From a virus: 25,467 bases of DNA. This document shows, piece by piece, positions 7,760 through 14,253 of this stretch (its first letter is position 1; every line of letters begins with the position of its first letter). The DNA is taken from positions 1-25,467 of IMG/VR virus record IMGVR_UViG_3300042154_002453, one strand, 5' to 3'. The notes beneath the pieces were generated by a model. It made no database searches and was not told the origin of the DNA. It worked only from the letters and a program-made list of their open reading frames with translations. Made by a program: the position numbers and the translations under genes.

Positions 7760-8467
7760 ATGGCCAAAGCCAAAAACGTAGGGATTATTGGAGATACCCA
7801 TTTTCCCTTCTGCCATCCTAAGTATCTAGACTTCTGTTATGAAGTCTTTAACAAATTCCAATGTTCTGAAATTGTCCACATCGGTGATGAAGTAGATAAC
7901 CACGCTATCTCATTCCACGAGCATAATCCTAATGGAGAATCAGCTTCTAAGGAGGCTGTTATGGCTATGCAACAATTAAACATCTGGTATAAGAGATTCC
8001 CTAATGTAAAAGTATGTATCGGTAACCACTCAGCCCTTCATAAAAGAAAGGCCGTAGCGAACGGATTACCAGAACGTTTCATTAAGTCCTATGAAGATGC
8101 TTGGGAAGCTCCTAGAGGCTGGAAATGGAGCTTAGATTGGGAAATAGACGGTGTTTTATATACTCATGGTACTGGTAGCTCTGGACAAGCTGGTGCAATC
8201 AATAGAGCAAGGGATGCTCGACAATCAACTGTTATAGGTCATATTCACTCCTTTGGAGGGGTTTTGTATTCTTCTAGTGATAAGGATATGATATTTGGCA
8301 TGAACGTAGGGTGCGGAATAGATATTAATGCCTATGCAATGGAGTACTCAAGACCTTTCCCCAAACGACCAACATTAGGATGTGGGGTAGTTTTAGATAA
8401 CGGAAGAATTGCTATATTTGTGCCGATGCCTTTAGGGTCTAAGATAATTAGGCTACCCAGGAAGTAA
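7760..8467 (+). CDS. Calcineurin-like metallophosphoesterase (235 aa)
   Basis: All five signature blocks of the family are visible in order: GDTH (Asp12, His14), GDEVDN (Asp43), GNH (Asn89-His90), THG (His136) and GHIHS (His161, His163). These residues bind a two-metal centre that hydrolyses phosphoesters. The substrate cannot be read from the sequence; phage relatives are usually described only as phosphoesterases or DNA-repair-like nucleases. It lies 19 nt after the endolysin at the end of the late operon, an unexpected position for a nucleic acid enzyme. It may act late, for instance on host nucleotides or DNA ends, but this is speculation. No signal peptide is seen. Confidence 0.88.
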   Translation: MAKAKNVGIIGDTHFPFCHPKYLDFCYEVFNKFQCSEIVHIGDEVDNHAISFHEHNPNGESASKEAVMAMQQLNIWYKRFPNVKVCIGNHSALHKRKAVANGLPERFIKSYEDAWEAPRGWKWSLDWEIDGVLYTHGTGSSGQAGAINRARDARQSTVIGHIHSFGGVLYSSSDKDMIFGMNVGCGIDINAYAMEYSRPFPKRPTLGCGVVLDNGRIAIFVPMPLGSKIIRLPRK

Positions 8468-8513
8468 CATTTAACAAACCCACTTTAGACAATTAACAAA
8501 TAAGTGTGTATTG

Positions 8514-8528
8514 TATTGATAATCAATA
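8514..8528. promoter_or_regulatory. 15-bp palindrome, candidate operator
   Basis: Perfect inverted repeat TATTGATAATCAATA (7-1-7) in the 106-bp gap after the phosphoesterase gene, about 40 bp before a TAnnTTTG motif. The size and symmetry suit a dimeric helix-turn-helix regulator. No T-rich tail follows, so it is not a terminator. Confidence 0.4.
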
Positions 8529-8564
8529 TGGTATGCACTTTTTATTTCTATATTAATTAAAACG

Positions 8565-8572
8565 TAAATTTG
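8565..8572 (+). promoter_or_regulatory. Possible Bacteroidota-type -7 element
   Basis: TAAATTTG matches TAnnTTTG. No TTG is found 17-23 nt upstream. Transcription would start at about 8577, inside or after the ATG of the 38-aa gene, so if this is a promoter it serves the 91-aa gene at 8694 and the 38-aa frame would start at its internal Met14 or lie in an untranslated leader. Confidence 0.35.
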
Positions 8573-8573
8573 T

Positions 8574-8690
8574 ATGAGTACCGCAGAAGCAAGAGAATTG
8601 ATTGACAAGTTAATGAAAGAGAGAGACTTGTTAGAAGCAAAGTTAAAAGTGATAGCAGATAAGCTGAGGTACTTAGTTTATAAAACATAG
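8574..8690 (+). CDS. Small helical protein (38 aa)
   Basis: Open frame MSTAEARELIDKLMKERDLL followed by 18 more residues, ending YLVYKT. It is one amphipathic, strongly charged helix with heptad spacing, likely a coiled coil. It starts one base after a TAnnTTTG motif and its stop is 3 nt before the next ATG. No family is recognised. The codon pattern and tight spacing to the 91-aa gene support translation, but the possible promoter overlap (see 8565) leaves the start uncertain; Met14 is the alternative. Confidence 0.45.
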   Translation: MSTAEARELIDKLMKERDLLEAKLKVIADKLRYLVYKT

Positions 8691-8693
8691 AAT

Positions 8694-8969
8694 ATGTTAA
8701 TGCACATTATACAGTTGACTGAAGATGATGAAGATGAAGGCTATGACTTAAGTGATAGTTCTGAGCAATCTGATGCGTATATAAATATCTATCAAGTAGC
8801 AAGTGTTACTGCAGATGAAGAAAATGATAAAAGATGTTTTGTATATATGGCTAATGAAGATTATTTCTATATAGATGAACCAATAGATGATTTCATTAAT
8901 AGGTATCAAGCAATACTCTATGGCTCAGTATTAACAAAATTCTACAATAGTTCTAATAAACATAATTAA
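8694..8969 (+). CDS. Acidic small protein of unknown function (91 aa)
   Basis: Very acidic N-terminal half (TEDDEDEGYDLSDSSEQSD) followed by a compact, strand-rich part (SVTADEENDKRCFVYMANED, then YFYIDEPIDDFINRY). No transmembrane segment or signal peptide. The acid-rich character is seen in DNA-mimic and anti-host proteins but is not diagnostic. It is the last plus-strand gene before the terminator at 9013 and probably has its own promoter, separate from the late operon. I do not recognise a family. Confidence 0.6.
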   Translation: MLMHIIQLTEDDEDEGYDLSDSSEQSDAYINIYQVASVTADEENDKRCFVYMANEDYFYIDEPIDDFINRYQAILYGSVLTKFYNSSNKHN

Positions 8970-9012
8970 AGATGCTCTCTCATAGGTGGTTTTGGTTTGG
9001 TTTTGGTAAGGG

Positions 9013-9040
9013 CCTCCAGGTAAAATCTGGGGGTTTTTTT
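9013..9040 (+). terminator. Intrinsic terminator, plus strand
   Basis: Stem CCTCCAG (9013-9019) pairs with CTGGGGG (9027-9033), seven pairs including one G-U, with a 7-nt loop, followed by seven T residues (9034-9040). It ends the plus-strand late and small-gene transcripts just before the convergent minus-strand genes. Confidence 0.9.
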
Positions 9041-9046
9041 ATGTAC

Positions 9047-9076
9047 AAAAAGGCCCACTATAAACATAATGGGCCT
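9047..9076 (-). terminator. Intrinsic terminator, minus strand
   Basis: Perfect 7-bp stem AGGCCCA (9051-9057) / TGGGCCT (9070-9076) with a 12-nt loop. Read on the minus strand the stem is followed by a run of five T (complement of 9047-9051). It stops the long early transcript, whose last gene ends at 9106. With the plus-strand terminator 6 nt away it forms a back-to-back insulator. Confidence 0.85.
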
Positions 9077-9105
9077 AACCTTTAATCTATCTACAAAAAC
9101 ACAAC

Positions 9106-9288
9106 TTATTTTAATTTCTGTTCTTTAATTGCAAATGTAACGATTGTTGTGATACAAAGTACATATAATGCTCTAATAAATACATTCCAGTTGATAGGAT
9201 TCCATTCTCCATATACAAATGCGAATGGAATGTAAGTAAATGTAAATAAACCAAAAATGCCAAGTAGTACTTCTTTGATGTTTTTCAT
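9106..9288 (-). CDS. Small two-pass membrane protein (60 aa)
   Basis: Two hydrophobic segments, residues ~6-25 (EVLLGIFGLFTFTYIPFAFV) and ~37-54 (FIRALYVLCITTIVTFAI), with a basic C-terminus (KEQKLK). Last gene of the early minus-strand operon; it starts one base before the end of the upstream gene's stop. It might modify the host membrane or exclude other phages, but nothing in the sequence specifies a role. A holin-like topology is possible; its operon position argues against a lysis role. Confidence 0.55.
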   Translation of the reverse strand: MKNIKEVLLGIFGLFTFTYIPFAFVYGEWNPINWNVFIRALYVLCITTIVTFAIKEQKLK

Positions 9289-9289
9289 A

Positions 9290-9541
9290 CTAGAAAGGTA
9301 GTTTTTCTTTTGTTACCGAAGGGTCTGGTTTCCATAAGTCCATTTCTACATAGAAGTCTGATTCACCAGGTTCAAATGTTTTCTTCATTTTAAATAGGAT
9401 GTTTGTCCATCCTTTGTTTTCTGCTGCAAAGTCGTTAATCTTTTTTAAGTCATCTGGACCTAGGGATATTTTCCTTAGTGGTCCGTAAGCTGAAGTTAAC
9501 GTCTTGCATCTCCCAAGATAGTTGTCTCTTGATTTGGCCAT
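9290..9541 (-). CDS. Hypothetical early protein (83 aa)
   Basis: Begins MAKSRDNYLGRCKTLTSAYG with a basic N-terminus, then a mixed region (SLGPDDLKKINDFAAENKGW) and an acidic, aromatic C-terminal half (FEPGESDFYVEMDLWKPDP). It looks like a small folded, cytoplasmic alpha/beta protein. No transmembrane segment or known motif. The gene is spaced 17 nt from its upstream neighbour and abuts the membrane gene downstream. Confidence 0.55.
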   Translation of the reverse strand: MAKSRDNYLGRCKTLTSAYGPLRKISLGPDDLKKINDFAAENKGWTNILFKMKKTFEPGESDFYVEMDLWKPDPSVTKEKLPF

Positions 9542-9558
9542 GATATTTGTTTTTATTG

Positions 9559-9768
9559 TTAAATACTATTTTTTAATTCACTCTTTAGTTTCTCTAAGTA
9601 AAGAACAGCATCCATTAATTCTTGCTGTAAATGCTCTACCCAATCCTTAACATTCAAATCTGTTCTATCTAAGTTGGTGCCGTATTTTGTAAGACCTAAG
9701 TTAGCTCTTTCTTTATACTTAACAACTACAGACTCTACTATTGAATCTAATTCTTGGTTACTCTGCAT
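9559..9768 (-). CDS. MazG-like small protein (69 aa)
   Basis: All-helical protein with the stretch YGTNLDRTDLNVKDWVEHLQ followed by QELMDAVLYLEKL. The W-x-x-H-x-x-x-E-L-x-D-A-x-x-Y-L arrangement resembles the metal-binding helix (E-E-x-x-D) of MazG-type nucleoside triphosphate pyrophosphohydrolases, with the first Glu replaced by Gln. Such phage proteins act on dNTP pools or on (p)ppGpp-linked signals. It is shorter than typical MazG domains (~100 residues), so it may be a minimal or partner-dependent form. The family link is a pattern match by eye. Its start overlaps the end of the next upstream gene by 11 nt. Confidence 0.5.
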   Translation of the reverse strand: MQSNQELDSIVESVVVKYKERANLGLTKYGTNLDRTDLNVKDWVEHLQQELMDAVLYLEKLKSELKNSI

Positions 9769-9943
9769 CCTTTCTATATTTTTTTACTTGAGCTTTAAGA
9801 GCTTCTCTCCACTTTAAATCTACTGAACCATCATCCAATATTGACTGGATAAGTTCAATCGTCTCGTTAGATACAAACTCTTTAGCCTTTTTAGTAGCTT
9901 TAGGAGCCTTTTCTGCTTTGTTTTCTAATTCTAAATCTTCCAT
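9758..9943 (-). CDS. Hypothetical Lys/Ala-rich protein (61 aa)
   Basis: The first ~25 residues are a charged, low-complexity tail (LENKAEKAPKATKKAKEF); the rest is a predicted helical segment (ETIELIQSILDDGSVDLKWR, then KAQVKKYRKDAE). Probably a small cytoplasmic, nucleic acid-associated or adaptor protein. It overlaps the MazG-like gene by 11 nt, so the two are likely translationally coupled. No family recognised. Confidence 0.5.
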   Translation of the reverse strand: MEDLELENKAEKAPKATKKAKEFVSNETIELIQSILDDGSVDLKWREALKAQVKKYRKDAE

Positions 9944-9954
9944 GTTATTTTAAT

Positions 9955-10080
9955 TTATCTGCCTTGACCTAAATATTTTTTAGGCTTAGGACTATGTTTG
10001 TTATATGATTTTTTAGCTCTACCTCTTTTACGACTTCCGAAGCTCACCTTCGATGAATTGCCAGTCTTTACTTTCGCCAT
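9955..10080 (-). CDS. Very basic 41-aa protein, overlapping the nuclease gene
   Basis: Open frame of 41 codons from ATG (10080-10078) to TAA (9957-9955), starting MAKVKTGNSSKVSFGSRKRG and continuing RAKKSYNKHSPKPKKYLGQG. About one third of residues are Lys or Arg; Gly, Ser and Pro are frequent, so it is probably extended and binds nucleic acid or an acidic protein. Its first 53 bases overlap the VRR-NUC gene in a different frame. The coherent basic composition, clean ATG and exact fit of the non-overlapping part into the gap before the next gene (12 nt) argue that it is real. Function unknown. Confidence 0.6.
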   Translation of the reverse strand: MAKVKTGNSSKVSFGSRKRGRAKKSYNKHSPKPKKYLGQGR

Positions 10081-10396
10081 CTTCATTAAATATTTTAACT
10101 ATAATTTGTTCATCTCTTAACTGTTGGCATAACATTGCTGTACCTCCGCACATTGCTAGATTGATTAAGAAAGACATCTGTTCTGGGGATGCCTTATCAC
10201 CGATAGCCTTAATCTCACAAGCCATGAATTGACCATATTTTTTACTATAGCCAATTATGTCTGGAACTCCTTTCTTACCAATAAATGCTCTACCTTTTAC
10301 TGCTAAGTTGTTATTACGCCATACTTCGTTTCCTCTTTCACGTAAATAATCTAACATCATTTTTGTTAAATCAGAAGCCGTTTTGTATGCTGCCAT
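10028..10396 (-). CDS. VRR-NUC domain nuclease (122 aa)
   Basis: Carries the VRR-NUC core: an N-terminal helix, basic AVKGRAFIGKKGVPDIIGY (the G-x-P-D acidic position, Asp ~46), then CEIKAIGDKASPEQMSFL with the E-x-K pair (Glu61 and Lys63). This PD-(D/E)XK-type fold is found as a stand-alone domain in many phages and can act as a structure-specific or Holliday-junction-like nuclease. The length matches the stand-alone form. It lies downstream of the helicase genes, consistent with processing of replication or recombination intermediates before packaging. Its 3' end overlaps the 41-aa basic protein gene by 53 nt. Confidence 0.85.
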   Translation of the reverse strand: MAAYKTASDLTKMMLDYLRERGNEVWRNNNLAVKGRAFIGKKGVPDIIGYSKKYGQFMACEIKAIGDKASPEQMSFLINLAMCGGTAMLCQQLRDEQIIVKIFNEDGESKDWQFIEGELRKS

Positions 10397-10426
10397 AAAT
10401 CAAAGTTACTATATATATTTAATATA

Positions 10427-10798
10427 TTAAGCGTGCTTAATCATTTCATCAGTAGGAAACTTTACATATTTTACTGTCTCTTCTACCTTTATCTCACTGG
10501 CTCTGAAGTATCTACGAGCTTTTTTGCGTAGCATATCAGCCCTCATAAAGTATATTCTATCTCTAAGGTCAAAGTTTATAGCAAAGAACTCAATTCTAGT
10601 GTCAGAAATACCAGATGGTTTGCCATCACGTTCATATTCTATCCAAAAATACTTATTAATTAAGGCCATGGGTGCTTGAATAACTAGCACCTTAGTATTC
10701 TTTGCGAATAGTTTAATAGCTTGATAGGTACCATCTTGGTTACGAGCTTCTTCTATCTCAAACTTTCTTCTATTTCTATAGCCATTATACTTTGCCAT
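10427..10798 (-). CDS. Hypothetical replication-operon protein (123 aa)
   Basis: Basic N-terminus (MAKYNGYRNRRKFEIEEARN), a hydrophobic strand-helix centre (TKVLVIQAPMALINKYFWIE), then RDGKPSGISDTRIEFFAINF and a basic helix (ADMLRKKARRYFRASEIKVE). The mix of strands with conserved-looking acidic residues and a basic helix would suit a nucleic acid-binding or nuclease-like fold, but I cannot identify a catalytic motif. It directly follows the helicase gene with a one-base overlap of ATG and stop, so it is translated with it. Function unknown. Confidence 0.5.
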   Translation of the reverse strand: MAKYNGYRNRRKFEIEEARNQDGTYQAIKLFAKNTKVLVIQAPMALINKYFWIEYERDGKPSGISDTRIEFFAINFDLRDRIYFMRADMLRKKARRYFRASEIKVEETVKYVKFPTDEMIKHA

Positions 10799-12132
10799 TA
10801 CTTATAATCTATAAACGTCATAGTTTCTGGTAAAAATCTAAGAGCAATATTTTTAGTACTGCCATGTCTATTTTTTTCTACCTTACAAATAACTAAATCA
10901 TTAGTTGCATATTCTTTACCACCAATTTCTATTGGGTTAGTCATTTCGTAATAATTAGGCCTCATTAACATAATAACAGCATCAGCATCTTGCTCAATAG
11001 AACCAGATTCTCTAAGGTCAGAAAGCTGTGGCATCTTATCAGCTCTTTCTTCTACTTTACGAGATAATTGAGATAGGGCGATAATCGGTACTCCTAATTC
11101 TTTGGCTAAGGATTTAAGACTTCTACTAATCAAACTTACCTCTTGCTCTCGGTTTTGGTTTGTTTTGTTTTGTCCACTCATAAGTTGCAAGTAATCTATA
11201 AAGATGACCTTTATGCCATACTTCTGCTTCATTATGGTTGCTTTAGCTCTTAATTGGGAAATACCTATACCGCCCGTATCTTCAATATGTAGAGGGGATA
11301 GTAAAATCTTATCGTCAGACTTCAAAAGAATCCTTCTTTCTTCGTCATCCATTAAATTCATTCTAAGGCGTTTTAAGGGTATCATACTCGTAATTGACTC
11401 TAACCTTTCAACTAATTGTTCGGAGCTCATTTCGAGGCTAAAAATGGCCGCTGGTACCTTCTGTACGATACATAGATGGTAAATAGTAGAAAGCATAAAA
11501 GCTGTCTTACCCATTCCTGGTCTTGCAGCTATGATTACTAAGTCTGGTTTGCACCACCCTGCTAAAGTGTTATTTATCTCCTCAAATCCAGTATTAAATC
11601 CTAAAAGTTCACCACTTTGTGCTTTATCTCTAGCATAATTAAGGGTCATAATAACATCATCTATGCTTTTTTCGTGGATATTACCGAACTCTTGTAAAGC
11701 AATTACTTTACCGTTGACCGAGCTGAGTAAATCTATAGCTTGACTTTCGTTGTCTAAACACTCCATTTCTGATTGTTTAAACAGCATATAAGCCTCACGT
11801 TTTTTATATAGTTCTACTACCATGTCAATGTGTGTAGTAATATGAGAACCACCAGTTACATTATCAGTTAACTTTGAAAGGTAGTAGGCACCTCCTAATT
11901 CTTTTACGGTCTCATCGTTTACTAATTTCTGTGCTATTGTGGATAAGTCTATAGAAACATTATCATCGTACATTTTCTTAATCGTAGAAAAGACTTTTTG
12001 GTGTCCTAAGTCGTAAAATATTTCTGTTTTTAGATGGCCAACGACTAAAGGAAGTACTCTTTTGTCTAAAAGTATTGCACCAAGTATGTTTCTTTCTAGT
12101 TCCTTGCTATATGGCAATGTGACTGCTTCCAT
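10798..12132 (-). CDS. dnaB: Replicative DNA helicase, DnaB family (444 aa)
   Basis: Full-length hexameric helicase. Residues ~8-105 form the helical N-terminal domain (SKELERNILGAILLDKRVLP). The RecA-like ATPase domain has Walker A ARPGMGKT (203-210), FSLEMSSEQL (231-240), Walker B VIFIDYLQLM (309-318), the sensor ALSQLSRKVEER (352-363) and DLRESGSIEQDAD (372-384). It unwinds DNA at the fork, driving 5'-3' on the lagging strand, and would recruit host primase and polymerase, since none is encoded here. It follows the replication protein gene at 12132 with a one-base overlap. Length and motif spacing are those of an intact enzyme. Confidence 0.97.
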   Translation of the reverse strand: MEAVTLPYSKELERNILGAILLDKRVLPLVVGHLKTEIFYDLGHQKVFSTIKKMYDDNVSIDLSTIAQKLVNDETVKELGGAYYLSKLTDNVTGGSHITTHIDMVVELYKKREAYMLFKQSEMECLDNESQAIDLLSSVNGKVIALQEFGNIHEKSIDDVIMTLNYARDKAQSGELLGFNTGFEEINNTLAGWCKPDLVIIAARPGMGKTAFMLSTIYHLCIVQKVPAAIFSLEMSSEQLVERLESITSMIPLKRLRMNLMDDEERRILLKSDDKILLSPLHIEDTGGIGISQLRAKATIMKQKYGIKVIFIDYLQLMSGQNKTNQNREQEVSLISRSLKSLAKELGVPIIALSQLSRKVEERADKMPQLSDLRESGSIEQDADAVIMLMRPNYYEMTNPIEIGGKEYATNDLVICKVEKNRHGSTKNIALRFLPETMTFIDYK

Positions 12133-12734
12133 TATTTTAATTTAATCTTGGTTGTTGATGATTCTAAATTGTTACCAAATTGGTTACTGTTACGTTTCCA
12201 TGTTCTTACTGCTGCCTTCCAATCCTTCATAGGGTTTTTACCTATCAACCATCCTCTAGCCTCATAATGGTCTATAAATTGAGAGGCATCTAATGTAAAA
12301 CCAATTTCTTTAGAATATTCATTTACTAACTCAGCCGTAGGCCTAATAAATGTATTCTTATTGTTAGTATTATTGTTAGGTAAACTTTTTATACCGATTT
12401 CGGTAAAGTTTTTTGTATGCTCTGGTAAACTTTCTTTACCATTGGTAAACTTTTTGTAATCGTTTAAATATTCCATAAATACTGACGTTACACGTAAGTG
12501 TCTAGTAGCTATACTTTTCTGTATTAACTCCTTATCTAACAATGAGTTAATAATATTCATTATGGTTTGCTTGGATAGGTCAAGGTCCTTACCCATAGTT
12601 TCTTTGCTCATGTAGCACCAATGCGATTCATTATTCTGCATACGCATAATCGTATCTAATACGCAGTATTCATTGCACGAGAGATTAAATTCTTTCCGTA
12701 CTGGATGAATTATTGTTGTGTAAAATTGTGACAT
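12132..12734 (-). CDS. Replication protein with winged helix, helicase-loader-like (200 aa)
   Basis: The N-terminal ~95 residues look like a winged helix: NEYCVLDTIMRMQNNE, then MSKETMGKDLDLSKQTIMNI and an LLDKELIQKS wing. A polar Asn-rich linker (~120-128) leads to a C-terminal domain ending FIDHYEARGWLIGKNPMKDW and AVRTWKRN, a pattern common at the C-terminus of phage replisome-organiser and DnaD-like proteins. The immediate coupling to dnaB (one-base overlap) supports a role as origin-binding initiator or helicase loader. Which one cannot be decided from sequence. A candidate binding array is at 16746-17052. Confidence 0.7.
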   Translation of the reverse strand: MSQFYTTIIHPVRKEFNLSCNEYCVLDTIMRMQNNESHWCYMSKETMGKDLDLSKQTIMNIINSLLDKELIQKSIATRHLRVTSVFMEYLNDYKKFTNGKESLPEHTKNFTEIGIKSLPNNNTNNKNTFIRPTAELVNEYSKEIGFTLDASQFIDHYEARGWLIGKNPMKDWKAAVRTWKRNSNQFGNNLESSTTKIKLK

Positions 12735-12738
12735 TAGG

Positions 12739-12948
12739 TTATTTTTTAATACGAAATACTACAACCCTAGCGTTATGGGTAAAACGCCTTTTAAGTATTG
12801 GGTTGAGTGATTCTCGTATGGTTTGTGCATTGATATTGGTCTTTCTGTTTGCTTGTGCTATTGACTTAAATGCTATCTCTTCTTTGGTATCAAGATAAAT
12901 CATTCTCACTTGTATGTTGTTCTCCAATCCCCTTATCTCTTGACTCAT
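12739..12948 (-). CDS. Small NUMOD1-like DNA-binding protein (69 aa)
   Basis: A beta start (VRMIYLDTKEEIAFKSIAQA) leads into a helix-turn-helix-like part (SIAQANRKTNINAQTIRESL) and a basic end (RRFTHNARVVVFRIKK). This order, a strand followed by S-I-x-x-A ... T-I-x-x-x-L, resembles the NUMOD1 DNA-binding module found beside homing endonucleases, here without any nuclease domain. It is encoded 4 nt before the replication protein and overlaps the upstream gene by 59 nt. A regulatory or origin-accessory role is plausible. The family call is by eye. Confidence 0.5.
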   Translation of the reverse strand: MSQEIRGLENNIQVRMIYLDTKEEIAFKSIAQANRKTNINAQTIRESLNPILKRRFTHNARVVVFRIKK

Positions 12949-13222
12949 TTGGCTTATAATGGTTTTTTAGTCCTTTCATAAATTGTTGATTACTATACTT
13001 AAACTCTCTTTTGATGAAGAACTCTTCATCGATTTCTCCTCCATCCATTGCATTGGGATATACGAGAATGTCATCATCGTAAAAGTTCCTAACCATACTT
13101 GAGTCGTATAGTATGACTTTCCAAACTGTGTTTGTATCGGAACCGTAGTCAATCCAGGCGATTGCTTTACCGTACCCAAGTGGAGTATGTACATCAATAG
13201 TATTTTTTAGTTGGTAAATCAT
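12890..13222 (-). CDS. Hypothetical protein (110 aa)
   Basis: Strand-rich first half (TPLGYGKAIAWIDYGSDTNT, VWKVILYDSSMVRNFYDDD) like a small beta barrel, then a polar, charged C-terminal tail (FKYSNQQFMKGLKNHYKPNE onwards) that lies in the overlap with the next gene. No catalytic motif, signal or membrane segment. Its ATG overlaps the TGA of the 37-aa membrane gene (ATGA). The 59-nt overlap downstream is long for this genome but both frames look coding in composition. Confidence 0.5.
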   Translation of the reverse strand: MIYQLKNTIDVHTPLGYGKAIAWIDYGSDTNTVWKVILYDSSMVRNFYDDDILVYPNAMDGGEIDEEFFIKREFKYSNQQFMKGLKNHYKPNESRDKGIGEQHTSENDLS

Positions 13223-13332
13223 TTTCTTATTAGTTCTTTAATCTCTATTATTGTCATTGCTGTGCAATAAACAATAAGAAAAACTGGTACTGAAATAAAG
13301 AAGAATTTTAACATCCCTAATGTTGCTTTCAT
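13219..13332 (-). CDS. Tiny single-pass membrane protein (37 aa)
   Basis: ATG at 13332-13330 and TGA at 13221-13219. The sequence MKATLGMLKFFFISVPVFLI then VYCTAMTIIEIKELIRK is a short basic start, one transmembrane helix (~9-28) and a charged tail. It fits exactly between two genes with ATGA overlaps at both ends (4 nt each), which is strong evidence of translation. No family recognised. Confidence 0.6.
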   Translation of the reverse strand: MKATLGMLKFFFISVPVFLIVYCTAMTIIEIKELIRK

Positions 13333-13622
13333 TTTTGTTGGTTTAAATTATACAAATATTTTGCAGCATCTTCATCTGATAATAAATTACAAAATAATGT
13401 AATCTCGCAAATTGGTTGTGCGTTAACTTCGTCAGTAACAATAGTTTTAACAGTACCATATAACTTTTCCCCACTGGGTGTTATAACCATATGCTGATTA
13501 CCTAAATCGGTTACAACTGAACAATAATTAGGATTAAAATTACGAGTTGGCAAATGTGATACATCGTCTATTGTATAATTAGGATATTTATCTCTTAATG
13601 TTTTTAGTAAATTTTTACTCAT
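13329..13622 (-). CDS. Hypothetical protein (97 aa)
   Basis: Starts MSKNLLKTLRDKYPNYTIDD, then a strand-rich middle (VVTDLGNQHMVITPSGEKLY, GTVKTIVTDEVNAQPICEIT) and a short helical end (SDEDAAKYLYNLNQQK). Cytoplasmic, no motif I recognise. It ends in an ATGA overlap with the 37-aa membrane gene and begins one base from the stop region of the 52-aa gene upstream, consistent with one transcript. Confidence 0.55.
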   Translation of the reverse strand: MSKNLLKTLRDKYPNYTIDDVSHLPTRNFNPNYCSVVTDLGNQHMVITPSGEKLYGTVKTIVTDEVNAQPICEITLFCNLLSDEDAAKYLYNLNQQK

Positions 13623-13623
13623 A

Positions 13624-13782
13624 TTATTTAGTTTTAGGCATTATAGGTTTAACTACTTTCTTCTCAGTTTTTTCAAGCCAATTAAGTACAGTATCTGCTC
13701 TTTCAAACAGTTTACTATCCATCCCTTGGCCTAAAGATACCCATAGAGCAAATTGCTCGTTACTCATTGTTGGTTGGTTCAT
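13624..13782 (-). CDS. Hypothetical small protein (52 aa)
   Basis: ATG at 13782-13780, TAA at 13626-13624. Sequence begins MNQPTMSNEQFALWVSLGQG and ends in a Lys-rich tail (EKTEKKVVKPIMPKTK). The middle is helical (SKLFERADTVLNWLE). It exactly fills the space between the genes at 13784 and 13622, with a single-base gap on each side, which supports it as a real gene despite its length. Function unknown. An alternative start is Met6. Confidence 0.55.
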   Translation of the reverse strand: MNQPTMSNEQFALWVSLGQGMDSKLFERADTVLNWLEKTEKKVVKPIMPKTK

Positions 13783-13783
13783 G

Positions 13784-14248
13784 TTATTTCTTTAATGCGA
13801 TTTTAAATGTGGTTGTACTATACTTGGGAGCTGGATAAATCATCTCGCCAGTTTCTGGGTCTACTAAAGGTTCTTTAATAGTTTTAAGTAAAGTTTCTCT
13901 TTCTTTCTGCTTATACTTTATAGCTTCTAACTCTTGATTCATTTTAAGCCATGTATGGTCTCCATCATAGGCATATTTAACGCCAGACTCAAACTTACTC
14001 ACCTCGGCTCCTAAAACCTCAGCTTTGCCTTGTGGATGACTTGATAGTATTGTTATAACATCTTCCTTCAAATCAGTTCTAATGCCATCTAAAAGCTGTA
14101 TTAAAGCCTCTGCCTTAACTAGCATCTCAAGAGGATTGTCTCCAGTCTCTCTAAAATGAGAAACAATAGTTTGCTTTAGTAATTCAATACTAAATTTTGT
14201 AGGCTCAATAGATGATAATTCAATCTTGGGTAATAATGTAAAACTCAT
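13784..14248 (-). CDS. Recombination-operon hypothetical protein (154 aa)
   Basis: Long helical protein: PTKFSIELLKQTIVSHFRET, EMLVKAEALIQLLDGIRTDL, then SHPQGKAEVLGAEVSKFESG, a DGDHTWLKMNQELEAIKYKQ helix and a Pro-rich end (EPLVDPETGEMIYPAPKYST). Helical pairs like these occur in phage proteins encoded beside single-strand annealing proteins (Gam- or Gp157-like partners that bind nucleases or DNA ends), and it directly follows such a gene, 5 nt downstream. That parallel is positional only; I cannot assign a family. No membrane segment. Confidence 0.5.
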   Translation of the reverse strand: MSFTLLPKIELSSIEPTKFSIELLKQTIVSHFRETGDNPLEMLVKAEALIQLLDGIRTDLKEDVITILSSHPQGKAEVLGAEVSKFESGVKYAYDGDHTWLKMNQELEAIKYKQKERETLLKTIKEPLVDPETGEMIYPAPKYSTTTFKIALKK

Positions 14249-14253
14249 TTTAT

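Noticed and set aside
11204-11482. 92-aa plus-strand frame inside the helicase gene
   Set aside because: Antisense to the conserved Walker and sensor region of DnaB, which explains the open frame.
11938-11946. Perfect DnaA box TGTGGATAA as a replication origin
   Set aside because: It is a single copy within the helicase coding sequence (part of D-L-S-T-I-A), with no second box nearby, so chance or coding constraint is the simplest reading; mentioned only in connection with the DnaA-like protein.
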